Assembly (NCBI GenBank): GCA_017963875.1
Contig: JAGCTA010000416.1
Span: forward strand, 1 to 7,121
DNA: 7,121 nucleotides
Direction of reading: 5' to 3'
Source: Victivallales bacterium
Lineage (GTDB): Bacteria > Verrucomicrobiota > Lentisphaeria > Oligosphaerales > Oligosphaeraceae
Shown here: piece after piece, positions 5,564-7,121 of the stretch
Layout: every line of letters begins with the position of its first letter
Position numbering within the stretch: the first letter of the stretch is position 1
Position numbers and translations under genes: made by a program
Notes under the pieces: model-generated
The model's database searches: none
The model's input: the letters and a program-made list of their open reading frames with translations, nothing else
What the model was told of the DNA's origin: nothing

Positions 5564-7121
5564 TTACTTCTGATGATAGACCGTATGGAGAAGGTGATGC
5601 GCCTTTTCGCTGCCAGGCTCGCCAAGATACTCGCTGTAAAGTTTCTGGATGTCTGGGTTATTGTGAGACAGACGAATCGTCTTGCGCTCGTCTTCCGTGT
5701 ACAAGCCTTTCATGCGCTTCTCAAGCAGGTCGGCATGGCCGTGCAAGAAGGGCTGACCACCGCCGTTGATGCACCCGCCAGGGCACGCCATAATTTCAAT
5801 CGCCTGGAAGCGGTTGGGATCCTCGCGGACCATCTCAAGAACCTTGCGGGCATTGCCAAGACCACTGCACACAGCCGCGTTGACAACAACGCCAGGTGCC
5901 AATTCGACCTTTGCTTCCTTGATGCCGTCAAGACCACGGACTGCGCGGAAATTGATGGCATCACCACACAAATCCTTGTTGCCGAGCCAACTGGCAACTG
6001 TACGCAACGCCGCTTCAAGAACACCGCCCGTGACACCGAAGATGACGCCTGCGCCCGTGGACTCGCCGAGCGGGCTGTCGTATTCTTCATCTTCCATGTT
6101 CGCGAGGTTGATGCCCGCTTCACGGAACATCTTGCAGAGTTCGCGCGTCGTGATGACGTAGTCGATATCGCGGACGCCATCGTGCGAGAACTCGGGGCGT
6201 GCGGCCTCGTATTTCTTCGCCTGGCAAGGCATGATGGAGACGACGATAAGATCCTTCGGGGCGATACCCAACTTCTCAGCATAGTAACTCTTCGCAATCG
6301 CGCCGAACATCTGCTGAGGCGATTTGCAGGATGAAGGAATATGAAGCAGATCGGGGAAGTTGTGCTCGATGAAGTTGATCCAGCCGGGGCAGCAACTCGT
6401 CAGAATCGGCAGGTTCTTGCCAGCCTTGACACGCTCAAGAAGTTCGTGTCCCTCTTCCATAATCGTGAGGTCGGCGGCAAAATCGGTGTCAAACACCTTG
6501 GCGAAACCAAGAGCGCGAAGTCCAGCAACCAGTTTGCCCGTTACAGGCGTGCCTGGCTCGAAGCCGAATTCCTGACCGACAGCGACACGAACCGCAGGTG
6601 CCGTGCTCACAATCACCGTCTTGGTCGGGTCGTTGATTGCATTCCACACTTTCTTCACATAACTGATGCCTGTGATGGCTCCGACGGGGCACGCATTGAC
6701 GCACTGTCCGCAGAATGTGCAGGACGTATCCGCCAACGGAATCATGCTCGGCGTGCCGACTTTCGCCGTGAAACCACGGCCATAGCCTGTCAGAACGCCA
6801 ACTTTCTGGCATTTGTTGCAGTCAGTTTCGCAACGGCGGCACATGATGCACTTGGAGAGGTCTCGCATGATGGCCTCACTCGAATCGTCAACGGCAAACT
6901 TGTTGACTTCGCCTTTGAATTCAATGTCGCGAATGCCGAATTCGGCCGCCAATTGCTGAAGTTCACAATCCTGGTTCTTCGGGCAGGTCAAACAATCTTT
7001 CGGATGGTCGGACAGCAACAGTTCCAAAACCGTGCGGCGGGCATTGATTGCACGCTGCGAATTCGTCTGGACAACGACGCCATCACGGTCAACAGGCGTC
7101 GCACACGCTGGAACCAGCACG
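5564..7121 (-). CDS. hydA: [FeFe] hydrogenase catalytic subunit, bifurcating/NADH-linked type (N-terminus outside window)
   Basis: This enzyme reduces protons to H2 (or the reverse) at the H-cluster. The frame runs off the window end; about 518 residues are visible. It begins inside the [2Fe-2S] ferredoxin domain (VPACATPV holds its last Cys). Next come H39xxxC43xxC46xxxxxC52 (His/Cys-ligated 4Fe-4S), C91IMCRRCETDC101 and C134TFCGQCVNAC144 (two 4Fe-4S clusters), then the three H-cluster signatures TSCCPGW (about 241-247), MPCQAKKYEA (about 297-306) and MACPGGCINGGGQP (about 444-457), with all catalytic cysteines present. The C-terminus (SHNNPDIQKLY...AHHLLH) is the fused small-subunit-like tail. 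The domain order fits HydA of trimeric HydABC enzymes, which couple ferredoxin and NAD(H); HydB and HydC would lie upstream, beyond the window. GTG at 7120 is not a real start. HydA assembly requires the HydEFG maturases, not seen here. The stop is TAA 5566-5564. Confidence 0.96.
   Translation of the reverse strand, partial: VLVPACATPVDRDGVVVQTNSQRAINARRTVLELLLSDHPKDCLTCPKNQDCELQQLAAEFGIRDIEFKGEVNKFAVDDSSEAIMRDLSKCIMCRRCETDCNKCQKVGVLTGYGRGFTAKVGTPSMIPLADTSCTFCGQCVNACPVGAITGISYVKKVWNAINDPTKTVIVSTAPAVRVAVGQEFGFEPGTPVTGKLVAGLRALGFAKVFDTDFAADLTIMEEGHELLERVKAGKNLPILTSCCPGWINFIEHNFPDLLHIPSSCKSPQQMFGAIAKSYYAEKLGIAPKDLIVVSIMPCQAKKYEAARPEFSHDGVRDIDYVITTRELCKMFREAGINLANMEDEEYDSPLGESTGAGVIFGVTGGVLEAALRTVASWLGNKDLCGDAINFRAVRGLDGIKEAKVELAPGVVVNAAVCSGLGNARKVLEMVREDPNRFQAIEIMACPGGCINGGGQPFLHGHADLLEKRMKGLYTEDERKTIRLSHNNPDIQKLYSEYLGEPGSEKAHHLLHTVYHQK

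Noticed and set aside
5573..6334. Long + strand open frame opposite the hydrogenase (253 codons)
   Set aside because: It is the antisense of a clearly coding [FeFe] hydrogenase with all its motifs intact.

Overview
The window looks like a bacterial chromosome segment of moderate GC with high gene density. It probably comes from an anaerobic, fermentative member of the PVC group, with Lentisphaerota (Victivallis-like) as my best guess. That placement is an inference from three things: an electron-bifurcating-type [FeFe] hydrogenase, a DUF4838 (GH67-like) protein, and short repeated elements between genes. No rRNA or other taxonomic marker is present, so the phylum is not proven.

Layout. On the + strand, 1-633 is the C-terminal end of an RND efflux permease whose start lies outside the window, followed by a class-I glutamine-amidotransferase-like hydrolase (peptidase C26, 703-1416). 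These converge on a run of four minus-strand genes. In transcription order they are the catalytic subunit of an [FeFe] hydrogenase (7121-5564, N-terminus outside the window), a SIS-domain sugar isomerase-like protein (5240-4482), a DUF4838 glycoside-hydrolase-like protein (4272-2419) and a GNAT-type acyltransferase (2422-1466). The last two overlap by 4 bases (ATGA), and the second has a strong Shine-Dalgarno inside the end of the first, so they are almost certainly co-translated. The SIS gene probably belongs to the same unit, which would make a small cytoplasmic sugar or amino-sugar processing cassette of unknown substrate.

The most unusual content is non-coding. Two copies of a short element (154 and 123 bp) sit in the same orientation on either side of the SIS gene. 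Each has about 15-bp terminal inverted repeats (CCTGAATCCGTGAAG type), internal palindromes, and what looks like a 5-bp target-site duplication (ATTAC/ACTAC; TGTTA/TGTTA). The pair therefore behaves like a MITE (a non-autonomous mobile element) rather than like genes. Copy A landed exactly on the stop codon of the SIS gene. In copy B the right half plus its flank was later duplicated in tandem (2 x 69 bp). A strong hairpin terminator lies between copy B and the hydrogenase stop codon. The 323 bases between the SIS start and the hydrogenase stop (5241-5563) hold copy B, the tandem repeat and the terminator, and I see no gene there.
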